Both the position numbers and the translations under genes were made by a program. 22,376 nt of DNA, from positions 1 to 22,376 of IMG/VR virus record IMGVR_UViG_3300042731_003938; one strand, written 5' to 3'. This DNA is from a virus. The notes beneath the pieces are model-generated. The model worked only from the letters and a program-made list of their open reading frames with translations. It did not search any database and was not told the origin of the DNA. Shown here in pieces: positions 1 to 8,548 of the stretch (its first letter is position 1; each line of letters opens with the position of its first letter).

Positions 1-666
1 AGATATCTTTTCTGATGCATTTTCGGATAAAATTTGCATCAAACCTGTTCGGTAGTTTATTAGTCGTCCAATAGTATACATGTTGTTTTTCTCCTTTAAA
101 AAAATTCTTGGGTTTGATTTTATATAATCAATAAAATTCGGAAAGCGGTCATATTCTTTTTCCCGTGTAACATACATTTGATAATAAACAAAACCCGGTG
201 TATAATACCTTGTTTTAACGAGATATTCTAAACCGCTGGCAAAATCTAAATCTTCACCGCGCCCTATTGACCTATATCCAGATTTTAAAGCAAGCTCTCT
301 CTTTACTGGGCAAAAATGATTTAATCCAGAAGCCTCCCCATCATAAGGGTTATCAAAGCCGGATCGATATTCATGCTTCAATACACCGTCTTCATAACGC
401 TTTAAGCCTATACATATAACATCACAATCGCTTTCAATCCCTTTTAATACTTCATCAAAATAATCTTCAGAAAGAATGTCATCGTCATCAACAACAACAA
501 CATATTCACCAACCGCAAATTCAAGAATCCTTTGCCTCTTGTCTCCCAAGCAATCATCACCAAAGTCAACAAGCACCTCACACCACTCAGGTGCATTATT
601 TTGTAACCAAGATACAAAAGATTGTTCTCTGTTTTTTAAGGTTGCTATGCAGATGCTTAATTTCAT
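1..666 (-). CDS. Family 2 (GT-A) glycosyltransferase, C-terminus cut by window edge
   Basis: The reading frame is open from ATG 666 to base 1 (222 codons, no stop), so the C-terminus lies outside the window. The N-terminus MKLSICIATLKNRE is the usual first strand of GT-A glycosyltransferases. Residues 56-63 are VVVVDDDD, matching the DxD site that binds the metal and nucleotide sugar. Residues 137-142, GEDLDF, resemble the acidic ED motif that often carries the catalytic base. The start codon overlaps the stop of the tail fibre gene (ATGA), and the best Shine-Dalgarno (AGGAG) is about 13 bases away, so translational coupling is likely. Position at the end of the tail operon suggests that it glycosylates a virion protein, such as the fibre or major tail protein, or modifies host surface sugar. 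The family call is firm; donor, acceptor and biological target are unknown. Confidence 0.85.
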   Translation of the reverse strand, partial: MKLSICIATLKNREQSFVSWLQNNAPEWCEVLVDFGDDCLGDKRQRILEFAVGEYVVVVDDDDILSEDYFDEVLKGIESDCDVICIGLKRYEDGVLKHEYRSGFDNPYDGEASGLNHFCPVKRELALKSGYRSIGRGEDLDFASGLEYLVKTRYYTPGFVYYQMYVTREKEYDRFPNFIDYIKSNPRIFLKEKNNMYTIGRLINYRTGLMQILSENASEKIS

Positions 667-3600
667 ACTATCGGGTAAACTCCTGATACATGATAAGTGC
701 AGCTTGACCTTATTAAACCACCATAGTGAGTAATGCGCGTGTCTGTGCCATCATACCAAAGGATAAATAAAGCAGGTGGATAAGAAGCTACCCTTGCAGT
801 AGGGGCAGTATAAAATTTTAATCCATAAGTAACACCAGATGTAATGCCAAATGGATTACCGGACCTTGTTAACAAATCTTTTAAAGTTGCAGAATAATCG
901 GAATCAAAATTTGGAGTTAGTCCAAATAATAGTTCAAGCTGTCCCAAAGAGTTTACTTGAGCCTTATCAATAGTTCCACCACCATTACTAGAGGTCCATC
1001 CACTGGTATAATTAGTTCCGGGGCTGCCAAGGCTGCCGTCTCCTAATACAACGTCAGAAGATGTGCCGCCGGATGTTATATGAGACGATGCGGTTATATC
1101 ACCGCTCACCGTTAGATCTCCGGTGTTGTTTTGATCACCCCCCACAGCCAAATTAAATACACCGGATCCACTATTATTCAAAGCCAATGTAAAGTCACCG
1201 CCGGACTCGGATGTTAGTAAAAATTTTCTATTTGTAGCTTCATCGGCCTTAAGATCTAAATTATACGCAAACCCAGACCCCCAATAGCCCTTAAGACGAT
1301 AATACCCAGTATTGTCAGTGTCTGTGTTTATAATAGCAATAGAGGTATCATTAACACTGTTCCCGCGCCCGACAACATCGGCAAGTGTATCGCTTTCAAC
1401 GGTTAAGTATCCTTGACTGGTTACCCATGATTGAGTAGCATAGCCAGCCAGTGCATGATCACCCCAGCTATACGCCTCCGTCCATTGTACCGAGGTACCA
1501 CCGCTGGCTGAAACCTGGCCATCTAAATCAAAATTAAATACGCCGGTTCCAGTATTTGTTAAAGCCAATGTAAAGTCACCGCCGGACTCAGAACTAATTA
1601 GGAATTTTCTATTTGTAGTTTCATCAGCTTTGAGGTCTAAATTATACGCAAACCCAGACCCCCAATAACCTCTCAGCCCATAGTAACCACTATTGTCCGT
1701 ATTAGTGTTAGAGATCTGTATAGGTCCATCATTAACAACGTTTCCCCGCCCGACAACATCGGCAAGTGTATCGCTTTCGGCTGTTAAGTATCCTTGACTG
1801 GTTACCCATGATTGAGTAGCGTAGCCCTGACTGGTTACCCATGACTCAGTAGTATAACCCTGATTGGTCACCCAAGTTTGTGACGCTATTTCGCTACCGC
1901 CATAATAAGCGGATCCAACGCCTCCAGAATCAACGATTGAAAAGATAGTTGTTCCGTTTATGTTAAATTTGTGGCCCTCTCCGATAGTGTTCGGAAGGGC
2001 GTTATATATTATATCCTCTCCCGATGGACCTGTAATTAACAAGTCATTACTTGTAATTGTGATTAAATTCCAAGCAGTTAAATTATCAGATGTTATGCTA
2101 TACGCAGCAGATGCGGTAAACACCGGGTCTGTTTCAACTGTTAAGTATCCTTGGCTGGTTACCCAGTCTTGAGTGGCTACTAAATATCCTCCAGCGTAAT
2201 AACTACCAGCGTAAACTAAGGCGTTGCCGTCAGCAGTAATGGTATTATCCGAGACAAAATGATATGCGTTTAAAGTATCATCATAACGAATGTGATCAAT
2301 ATTGTTGGAATCAACATAACTAAAGATCAAGCTTGATCCATAAAACGCTTTTGTTTCCAGAGTGTTTTTCGGAACAAAGTTGTCATTAATGTCGGATATA
2401 GTATAAGCGTCAGTAATGCCGTAGCCTGCTATAGTAGTAGGGTGAGAGTCAAGGTCATCAAATCCAAGCACAACAACACCAGTCTGACCATTAACGGATA
2501 AAACAGACTCTTGACCAGGCTCCCAACATAAAGCAGTAGCGTTATATCTTAACAAGTCGTTATCTAACACACCCACTGTCGAAACGTCCGGTAACTGAGA
2601 AATTCTTGGGACCGGAAAAGCATCTACATAAATAGCGCCATTTGAGGCACTCACTACAGTAACAAGAGCAACGCCTATCAAACTATTTGGTTTAGCTGGC
2701 GGTGTGTTTGTTAGTTCGCCTGCCGTAGTGCTTACATAAAGTATGTCCCCAGCGGAAAAAGAGGATGTGTCTAAGTTCCTAACCAAACCTCTTTTCGTTG
2801 CAAGCCCTTCCTCTCCTGAAATCACATCTTGAGTAGCAACACAAATAGAAGTTTGTGTTGTAATCGCTGTTACTGCCTGCGCTAATGCAACGGTAACCCT
2901 CCCACCTAACTGACCATTTATATAAAGCACTTGTCCTTCTGTTATGTCGGATCCTGTGTTGTTTTTAAAATACACAACATCTTCTTGAAACCCTTGTATA
3001 ATAACACCATTCCCCATACCAAAATCAAAAGTATTGTCTTCATCGTTCCAGGCTATTTCACCCTTTTCAACACTATATCCGGCCGTTGTAGAAAACTCTA
3101 TATGGCTATTTGTTGTTAATGATGCGGCGGCAACAACACCAGAGGCATTAAGGCTACCAGTTAAACTAGTGTTTCCATTGATATAAACATCACCGTCTGA
3201 ATTTAATAATAAATCCCCCTCAGTAGAACATATTTCGAAAGGTGTAACCGCACTAAGTTTATCAACCGTATTTGATGTAATGCATCCATATTGAGTGCTC
3301 CCGGCGTAATAGGTTGTTTGTGTTGCAGCTACACTTGAGCCGTAACCTATTCGCAATTGCTCCGGCGCCGTTGTCTTTGTAATAGAGACGGGCGTATCAT
3401 TTGCCTGTGTTAAGTATCCGGCAGATTCCTCCCAAAGCACGGGGTTTGTGTCGCTATCGTGGAAATCATGCCTTTCGCCGGCAGAGCTTTTATATATAAG
3501 GGTAACACTTCCGTCAGACTCTTCATTAAATCCAAGCTGACGCAGCTCAAGGCTGGAAAACAAACCGGTATCATCATTAGTATACTGCCGCCGCAGAATA

Positions 3601-3758
3601 TCAACTTCCGAAGCAAATGAGCTTGTCAAATAACTTGAGGTAGCGGTAACGGAGGACAATGAAGCCTCCGAATCATACTCACTAACCTCAACCGAGCCAG
3701 AGCTTGATATTACTGGAGATCCTTCGCCGGATGTTTTGCTTATGTTAATTATACTCAT
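663..3758 (-). CDS. Long tail fibre / receptor-binding protein with internal repeats
   Basis: This is a 1031-residue protein rich in Ser, Thr, Gly and Asn, typical of trimeric beta-structured fibres. The middle (about residues 240-430) contains stretches seen in many phage fibres, including KNNTGSDITEGQVLYINGQ and VNGQTGVVVLG. Five copies of WVT(S/N)QGY lie between residues 530 and 870. A block of about 96 residues (about 646-742) is repeated at about 773-869 with the same spacing and no gaps. The start ATG overlaps the stop of the hub gene (ATGA) and has GAGGG six bases upstream. No tail-spike enzyme motif or chaperone domain was recognised, and the C-terminal 150 residues are the likely receptor-binding tip. 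Last tail structural gene before the glycosyltransferase. Function is inferred from composition, repeats and position. Confidence 0.8.
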   Translation of the reverse strand: MSIINISKTSGEGSPVISSSGSVEVSEYDSEASLSSVTATSSYLTSSFASEVDILRRQYTNDDTGLFSSLELRQLGFNEESDGSVTLIYKSSAGERHDFHDSDTNPVLWEESAGYLTQANDTPVSITKTTAPEQLRIGYGSSVAATQTTYYAGSTQYGCITSNTVDKLSAVTPFEICSTEGDLLLNSDGDVYINGNTSLTGSLNASGVVAAASLTTNSHIEFSTTAGYSVEKGEIAWNDEDNTFDFGMGNGVIIQGFQEDVVYFKNNTGSDITEGQVLYINGQLGGRVTVALAQAVTAITTQTSICVATQDVISGEEGLATKRGLVRNLDTSSFSAGDILYVSTTAGELTNTPPAKPNSLIGVALVTVVSASNGAIYVDAFPVPRISQLPDVSTVGVLDNDLLRYNATALCWEPGQESVLSVNGQTGVVVLGFDDLDSHPTTIAGYGITDAYTISDINDNFVPKNTLETKAFYGSSLIFSYVDSNNIDHIRYDDTLNAYHFVSDNTITADGNALVYAGSYYAGGYLVATQDWVTSQGYLTVETDPVFTASAAYSITSDNLTAWNLITITSNDLLITGPSGEDIIYNALPNTIGEGHKFNINGTTIFSIVDSGGVGSAYYGGSEIASQTWVTNQGYTTESWVTSQGYATQSWVTSQGYLTAESDTLADVVGRGNVVNDGPIQISNTNTDNSGYYGLRGYWGSGFAYNLDLKADETTNRKFLISSESGGDFTLALTNTGTGVFNFDLDGQVSASGGTSVQWTEAYSWGDHALAGYATQSWVTSQGYLTVESDTLADVVGRGNSVNDTSIAIINTDTDNTGYYRLKGYWGSGFAYNLDLKADEATNRKFLLTSESGGDFTLALNNSGSGVFNLAVGGDQNNTGDLTVSGDITASSHITSGGTSSDVVLGDGSLGSPGTNYTSGWTSSNGGGTIDKAQVNSLGQLELLFGLTPNFDSDYSATLKDLLTRSGNPFGITSGVTYGLKFYTAPTARVASYPPALFILWYDGTDTRITHYGGLIRSSCTYHVSGVYPIV
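1151..1439 (-). repeat. Tail fibre internal duplication, distal copy
   Basis: This stretch matches 1532-1820 at a constant offset of 381 bases (127 codons) with no indel seen. The best conserved parts encode the sequence around GRGN, the GYWGSGFAYNLDLKAD segment and SESGGDFTLAL. Divergence is mostly scattered substitutions. It encodes about fibre residues 773-869. Confidence 0.9.
1532..1820 (-). repeat. Tail fibre internal duplication, proximal copy
   Basis: Partner of 1151-1439 (see that entry). It encodes about fibre residues 646-742 and lies next to the run of three short WVTSQGY repeats. The fixed 381-base offset points to a single in-frame tandem duplication of a shaft or globular module. 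Confidence 0.9.
1789..1885 (-). repeat. Three tandem 33-base repeats (WVTSQGY motif) in the fibre gene
   Basis: Three consecutive 11-residue units read approximately TWVTNQGYTTE, SWVTSQGYATQ and SWVTSQGYLTA. Two more single copies lie near 1408-1436 and 2145-2172. On the plus strand the shared core reads like ctggttaccca. Such repeats are common in phage fibre shafts and can expand or contract by recombination. Confidence 0.85.
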
Positions 3759-6700
3759 GAAATACCCTCATCTATATTTTCACCGCCAATTTGTTCGTCT
3801 AGTTGTGTTCCTCCAAACTGTTCATCTAACGTCATTATCTCCGTACTTTCGGTTACATATATATTATTTAACGTTGTAAACATTACCCTGACAATAGAGT
3901 TTGCATAGTCTAAAGATATGTTCGTTATCAGGCCTTGCACAATTTGGTCATTTGTATCTTTCAGGTCTTTATAAAAAATGAAATTCCCGATTCGGATCTT
4001 AAAGAAGTCATGCTCTACGGACGCATTGTAGTCAATGTAATATTTCAAATCTACTGCTATTTCGTAGTCAAAATGCACATGGCTAAACACCTCCAGTAAT
4101 TTACCATAATCGTTTAATACCGTTAAGTTAGGTGTGTAGTAAAGCGGAGTAAATTCCTTTGATCTTATGTTTTGACGCAGATAATAATAAGCCTCTTGGA
4201 TTGACTCCAAAACAGCCGTACTTGGAAAATTACTCTCAATATAATCAGTGCTATCAACGGTCAACGGGTCGTTAATGTCATAGATAACGTTTCGTGTGTT
4301 TTGCGAAATAAAGGTTCCATCAGCGTTGTCGTTTTCGGATCCTGTGTCACACGTTATGTTAATTAAGCTGTAGGCATCGTTATAATAACTCGACACCTGC
4401 ACATCTGACATAGACCCATATATTGGAGTTACTCCAGTAGTATTATAAAAGTCTGACAAATCCCGGCTTAAAAGCGTAGTGTTTACCACAGTTAGCTTTC
4501 CATCCAGGTTAGTGCCTATCTGATTGTATCCCCCAGAAAACAAATCTCCTATCATCTCATCGATTGTTTGCCGCTCTTCCTCGAATGAGTTAAACGCTGC
4601 GTATGTGTTGCAATATGCATTAGTCGGAGTGTTTTCATACTCAACCTCGATCAAGCTGTCTTTACCAACAACAAAAGACGGTATTTGCTGCGAATCGTCC
4701 AGCATTACATCTTTCTGCGTCCACATCCTGTTAATGACATAATCACTTAGAGCGGGTAACTTATAATTTGCTGAATCTGAGCTGGCGTTATAGGATAGGT
4801 TAACGCTTTCTAATTTTGAATATTCTTTTTTGTAAAAATGAAAATTATTAAAAACAAGTTTAGCGACATGTTCTCCAGGTCCATCAGTTGAAACAGAAAA
4901 GTTAATGTATATATACATTTTTTGACCAGACTCTAAATTACTTTTAGAAATTGATAAAGGCCCTACTATATCATTAGAGTTTAAGCAAATTTTTGATAGT
5001 TCTGGCTGAGCTGGAACGCTACTAATTTCAAATGTAGAGTGATAAGGTTCATCATGCATTTGCGCGCCCAAAGTCATAAAACTATGATAATAACTATCGT
5101 TTGTATCTAATAAAATTCTTCTTGGTAAAGTACCATTACCTGAAGCAATAGCAAAATCAGTTGTTGAGTTTGCCGCGTCATATTCAAAATCGCTTCTTGA
5201 TGCATATATTTTAAATGTAGTTGTGGTGTTTGGTTTAAAAACAGTATAGTTACCTGTAGAGCTTATGAACTGAAATAAAAATCCAAATTCTAAATTTTCA
5301 TCATCTGGTATTTGATCAAATGGGATGCTAAGCAAAACACTTACATTATCAGTCGTTGAGCCTGTTTGTACATAGTCTATATATGTCGGGATTGAATCAG
5401 AACCTAAATAGTAAGAGTTATAATCATTAGTAAATGTTTCCTCTGAATTGCCGACATATGTTAACGTACTATAAGAACTAAACTTGCCTTCATATTTTGG
5501 ATGTACAGAAAATTCCTTAATCAACACATTTCCCATACTATCAACATATGGCATTTCTTTCTCAGCATCATAGTCGCCGGATCCGTCAATAGAGTAAGAC
5601 GTGCGCGTGTTGGTGGTCATCTTAATAGCACGGACAAGGTTTAAAGAATATTTCTGAGCAAACCAGAAGTTTTGTATCGTTACTGCGTTTGTTGTTCCAA
5701 AGCAATTGTTTTCAAAGCCTATAGTCCGGGCCTGATCCTGAGTGTAAGAAAACTTGTCGGGGTTATCCATTAAAACAAAGTCAGGAGAATCAACGGAAGT
5801 AAGGCATACATAAACCTCACTATTAACAAGCTCAGAAGGATCACCAGAAACATAGATGCGATACCGGCTAAATGATGAGTGGTTATCTATCCACTCTATG
5901 CGATGCACAAAAAATGTCTGCTTATTCTCAGGGAAAGCGACACCCCACATAGGAGAGGTGTTCGAAATGCTTGGATTTATAACAGACTCTTCGCGGCTTT
6001 TTATTTCGCACAGTGTCGCGTTATTCAAGAAGGCTAAATAATTATCAAAGTCTCCCGAATCAAAGTCACTTTTTAAAGGGCCATAAATCAGTATCTCACC
6101 GAAGTCAGAGCCCGGAGCATTAGTACCCTCCAGGACACCAAGGTATTTATAAAAGTCCTCTCCTTTATACTCAAGTGTATCATAAGGGTCTATTCCGGTA
6201 GTTAAACTAGGAGAGGCCGGATCCACCAATATAGGGTAATAACTGTAGTCAATAGGCTTGACCGCGTTTTCAATATTAACTCCGATGCTTGAATCTACAT
6301 TATACCAATGTGACCCGGTTAGTGGGATCTTCCGATTTGATTCATAGTTTTCAATTGCTGTTTTACCTGATACAGGGTAGGACTCCAAATTATGAAAAGC
6401 CCCCAACATTAAATTAGGCAAGACCTGATCTTTAATGCGCTCATACAAGCTACCCAAAACAAACTCAACGGAAGAGCCGCTAAGATTGATAGCGGTCACA
6501 ACACCCTTATAAACATCCTTTGTTACAGCGCCATTTATAACAAGGTGCACCCGGACAACGGAGTTAATTAAAGAGGACCGGTCTTGCAAATAATCTGGAT
6601 AGAAATCCTCATAAATAATTGTAAAACCGCCGTTGCTGAATATCTCATTACCATCGCCGTTTAATACATTGGTGGAGGCTTCAAAGCCGGCAACGCCGCT

Positions 6701-7810
6701 ATAACTTACATAGTTAGCCAAATACGTTTTACCATCATAAACGATATCGCTGTCAGACGTGGTAAAAAGAATTCCAAGGTAATCAATTTTATAAATGGCT
6801 TCTGAAAAATCACCGCAACTTAAAACATAGTTATCACTTGCAATGTCCTGAATAGCCACTGGAGAAAGGCCATATACGGCGTTAGAAGCGATTGAATTTA
6901 GTATAAGGGTTTGGCCATCAAAAGAATATACACTCCCGTCAGAGGCCCCGATATACCAAATGGAATAAGTGCAGTCAAAAGTAACAGACCGGAAGTCAAC
7001 GGTAATCGAGCTATCGGTCAAATCGGAAAAGCTCTCCGCGTCATCGGTTGAGTAAACTACTGATCCAGCATCACCAACGCCAACCCAAACACCGCTCCCA
7101 TTATTTGCGATTTGATAGAGGTCTTCGTCAACTGTTCCGGTGTTGTCAATAAATGTTGAAGGCGGGTTACTTGATAAATCAAACGTATATAAAAGCCCGT
7201 CATCTCCTACGGTACACATTCTGGAAAAGTCTTGTCCATACTTAAACTCAATTGCTACACCTCTCTGAGTAACAGTAGAGGCGACGAGATCAGTCCAGGT
7301 AATAGCCTCATAGCCTCCGCTTAGATCTTGACTATAAACAAACTCATTGACGCCTACAGCCCAAATACGGCCGCTTGCCGGGTCAAACGCAGCATCATAA
7401 AGTATATTTCCATATGTGTAATCTGTGGATGAGCTTAAATCATTTGTTTGAGAGGTGATATAAACCGAATCGCCTACCGCTACACTCATGTAAGAAAAAG
7501 TTTCCGTACCTGAGTCAAAATAAGGAATGCTTAAAACAGCGTATAAATCTCGACTTGTAGATGATGTTACACTTGACCATGTCTCACCAAGGTCTGACGA
7601 TGCAATGATATTACCGCCAGAACCAACGGCTATAAACACCGGGTCTAAATACGGTGCTACACAAAACCTGGAATTATACATAACCTTGGTTATACCATAT
7701 AAATTACCAGTATCGCCGCTTAATGGAGTGGATATCGCCGCACCTTGGATTACTTCGCCGCTTTGCGAAACATCTATTAAAAGAGCCTTTTCGTATTTAT
7801 TTCTATTCAT
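3755..7810 (-). CDS. Tail tip / baseplate hub protein with N-terminal beta-propeller insertion
   Basis: The ATG at 7810 overlaps the upstream TGA (ATGA) and has AGGG about 9 bases upstream. I prefer it to the TTG at 7846, which would add 12 residues. The resulting protein has 1351 residues. Residues 1-17 (MNRNKYEKALLIDVSQS) and the segment from about 346 (ILFTTSDSDIVYDGKTYLAN) look like two parts of one hub domain of the kind that begins DUF2163-like tail tip proteins. Between them, residues about 35-345 are a run of short beta-strand repeats. These include an Asp-box at 71-78 (SSDLGETW) and recurring AVG, GDAGS and GASDGS turns, as in BNR-type propellers. The rest is long, beta-rich and unassigned, probably hub arms or a tail-spike-like region. 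It follows the distal tail gene and precedes the fibre, so it should form the tail tip and anchor the fibre. The hub role is inferred. Confidence 0.7.
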   Translation of the reverse strand: MNRNKYEKALLIDVSQSGEVIQGAAISTPLSGDTGNLYGITKVMYNSRFCVAPYLDPVFIAVGSGGNIIASSDLGETWSSVTSSTSRDLYAVLSIPYFDSGTETFSYMSVAVGDSVYITSQTNDLSSSTDYTYGNILYDAAFDPASGRIWAVGVNEFVYSQDLSGGYEAITWTDLVASTVTQRGVAIEFKYGQDFSRMCTVGDDGLLYTFDLSSNPPSTFIDNTGTVDEDLYQIANNGSGVWVGVGDAGSVVYSTDDAESFSDLTDSSITVDFRSVTFDCTYSIWYIGASDGSVYSFDGQTLILNSIASNAVYGLSPVAIQDIASDNYVLSCGDFSEAIYKIDYLGILFTTSDSDIVYDGKTYLANYVSYSGVAGFEASTNVLNGDGNEIFSNGGFTIIYEDFYPDYLQDRSSLINSVVRVHLVINGAVTKDVYKGVVTAINLSGSSVEFVLGSLYERIKDQVLPNLMLGAFHNLESYPVSGKTAIENYESNRKIPLTGSHWYNVDSSIGVNIENAVKPIDYSYYPILVDPASPSLTTGIDPYDTLEYKGEDFYKYLGVLEGTNAPGSDFGEILIYGPLKSDFDSGDFDNYLAFLNNATLCEIKSREESVINPSISNTSPMWGVAFPENKQTFFVHRIEWIDNHSSFSRYRIYVSGDPSELVNSEVYVCLTSVDSPDFVLMDNPDKFSYTQDQARTIGFENNCFGTTNAVTIQNFWFAQKYSLNLVRAIKMTTNTRTSYSIDGSGDYDAEKEMPYVDSMGNVLIKEFSVHPKYEGKFSSYSTLTYVGNSEETFTNDYNSYYLGSDSIPTYIDYVQTGSTTDNVSVLLSIPFDQIPDDENLEFGFLFQFISSTGNYTVFKPNTTTTFKIYASRSDFEYDAANSTTDFAIASGNGTLPRRILLDTNDSYYHSFMTLGAQMHDEPYHSTFEISSVPAQPELSKICLNSNDIVGPLSISKSNLESGQKMYIYINFSVSTDGPGEHVAKLVFNNFHFYKKEYSKLESVNLSYNASSDSANYKLPALSDYVINRMWTQKDVMLDDSQQIPSFVVGKDSLIEVEYENTPTNAYCNTYAAFNSFEEERQTIDEMIGDLFSGGYNQIGTNLDGKLTVVNTTLLSRDLSDFYNTTGVTPIYGSMSDVQVSSYYNDAYSLINITCDTGSENDNADGTFISQNTRNVIYDINDPLTVDSTDYIESNFPSTAVLESIQEAYYYLRQNIRSKEFTPLYYTPNLTVLNDYGKLLEVFSHVHFDYEIAVDLKYYIDYNASVEHDFFKIRIGNFIFYKDLKDTNDQIVQGLITNISLDYANSIVRVMFTTLNNIYVTESTEIMTLDEQFGGTQLDEQIGGENIDEGIS
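3865..3875 (-). promoter_or_regulatory. Candidate late-promoter motif inside hub gene, upstream of fibre
   Basis: An exact CGTTAAATA on the minus strand (3873 to 3865), about 107 bases before the fibre start. It lies in coding sequence (codons for T-L-N-N), so it is weaker evidence than the intergenic copies and could be chance. Confidence 0.2.
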
Positions 7811-8547
7811 GATTTGTAACCCTGTAATTTTAATGTCAATGACCAAGACTTTAGATTATTCCGATCCAAAGATAAATCTAAAATAAACATTGAATCAAAA
7901 TCCTCAGCAAAGAAAGGGTTTAGGTCCGTCCAAGTTGTAGGAAGAGTAAAAGCGTTTCCTCTGATAGTGGTGATTATATAAGCCAAAAAAGCCCGGGTCA
8001 TATCATAATCAATTGTAAATGTAATGTCCTGTATATACGGCCGGCCGTAATCGGAAGAGATATAAACATCGCCATAAGTAGAGCTATTAATAACATCCGA
8101 AGACACATAACCCTGTGTGTACGCGTCCGGATATATTAAGTCTGGAATACTGCCGGAAGTCTGAGCAGTTAAAACAGTAGCCGGCACAATGCTAAACGCC
8201 AACTCCCATAAGTTTAAATCAACTCGGGAAGGCTGTTCAACATCAAAGGTAAAATACTCTTGACTGCTACCAAGCGTATATATATCAGGGCCAAAAGGAA
8301 ATTCGTTTTCGATGAACGTCATGTTTATAGCGTCATTACGCCTAACAATGTCATAAGCATTTTTAATATTTGTGTAAGAATCTTTTAAAGTGATCTTAGA
8401 GGTAAGCTCATCATTATTTATACCATAGTCCCACGTTTTATAATAGCCGCTAGACAACTGATCACGCTTTATCTTTGCATTCCAAACAAAAGAAGGCCAT
8501 TCTTTCATTTGAAAGTTTGTGTTTGGATAGAAATTTGGGAAATACAT
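7807..8547 (-). CDS. Distal tail-like protein (minor tail protein after tape measure)
   Basis: A 246-residue protein directly downstream of the tape measure gene and overlapping the hub gene by ATGA. That is where distal tail (Dit) or lambda gpM/gpL-type proteins lie. The sequence is rich in aromatic residues and predicted beta-strands, and ends in a strand-like KSWSLTLKLQGYKS. No catalytic motif is visible. The start ATG lies one base after the tape measure stop (TAAAATG), with GAGG 8 bases upstream. It would form the ring joining the tail tube to the tip. The assignment rests on order and size, not on a recognised signature. Confidence 0.55.
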   Translation of the reverse strand: MYFPNFYPNTNFQMKEWPSFVWNAKIKRDQLSSGYYKTWDYGINNDELTSKITLKDSYTNIKNAYDIVRRNDAINMTFIENEFPFGPDIYTLGSSQEYFTFDVEQPSRVDLNLWELAFSIVPATVLTAQTSGSIPDLIYPDAYTQGYVSSDVINSSTYGDVYISSDYGRPYIQDITFTIDYDMTRAFLAYIITTIRGNAFTLPTTWTDLNPFFAEDFDSMFILDLSLDRNNLKSWSLTLKLQGYKS

Positions 8548-8548
8548 T

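Noticed and set aside
663-1000. Diversity-generating retroelement variable region at the fibre C-terminus
   Set aside because: No reverse transcriptase or template repeat is in the window, and the fibre end shows no paired repeat with A-specific differences.
3410-3616. Second minus-strand frame within the fibre gene (68 residues)
   Set aside because: It is fully inside the fibre gene in another frame, without a ribosome binding site or protein-like composition.
7527-7886. Plus-strand 119-residue reading frame, and other plus-strand frames such as 10053-10385 and 10419-10769
   Set aside because: All lie wholly or almost wholly opposite strong minus-strand phage genes, lack ribosome binding sites and show no recognisable protein features.
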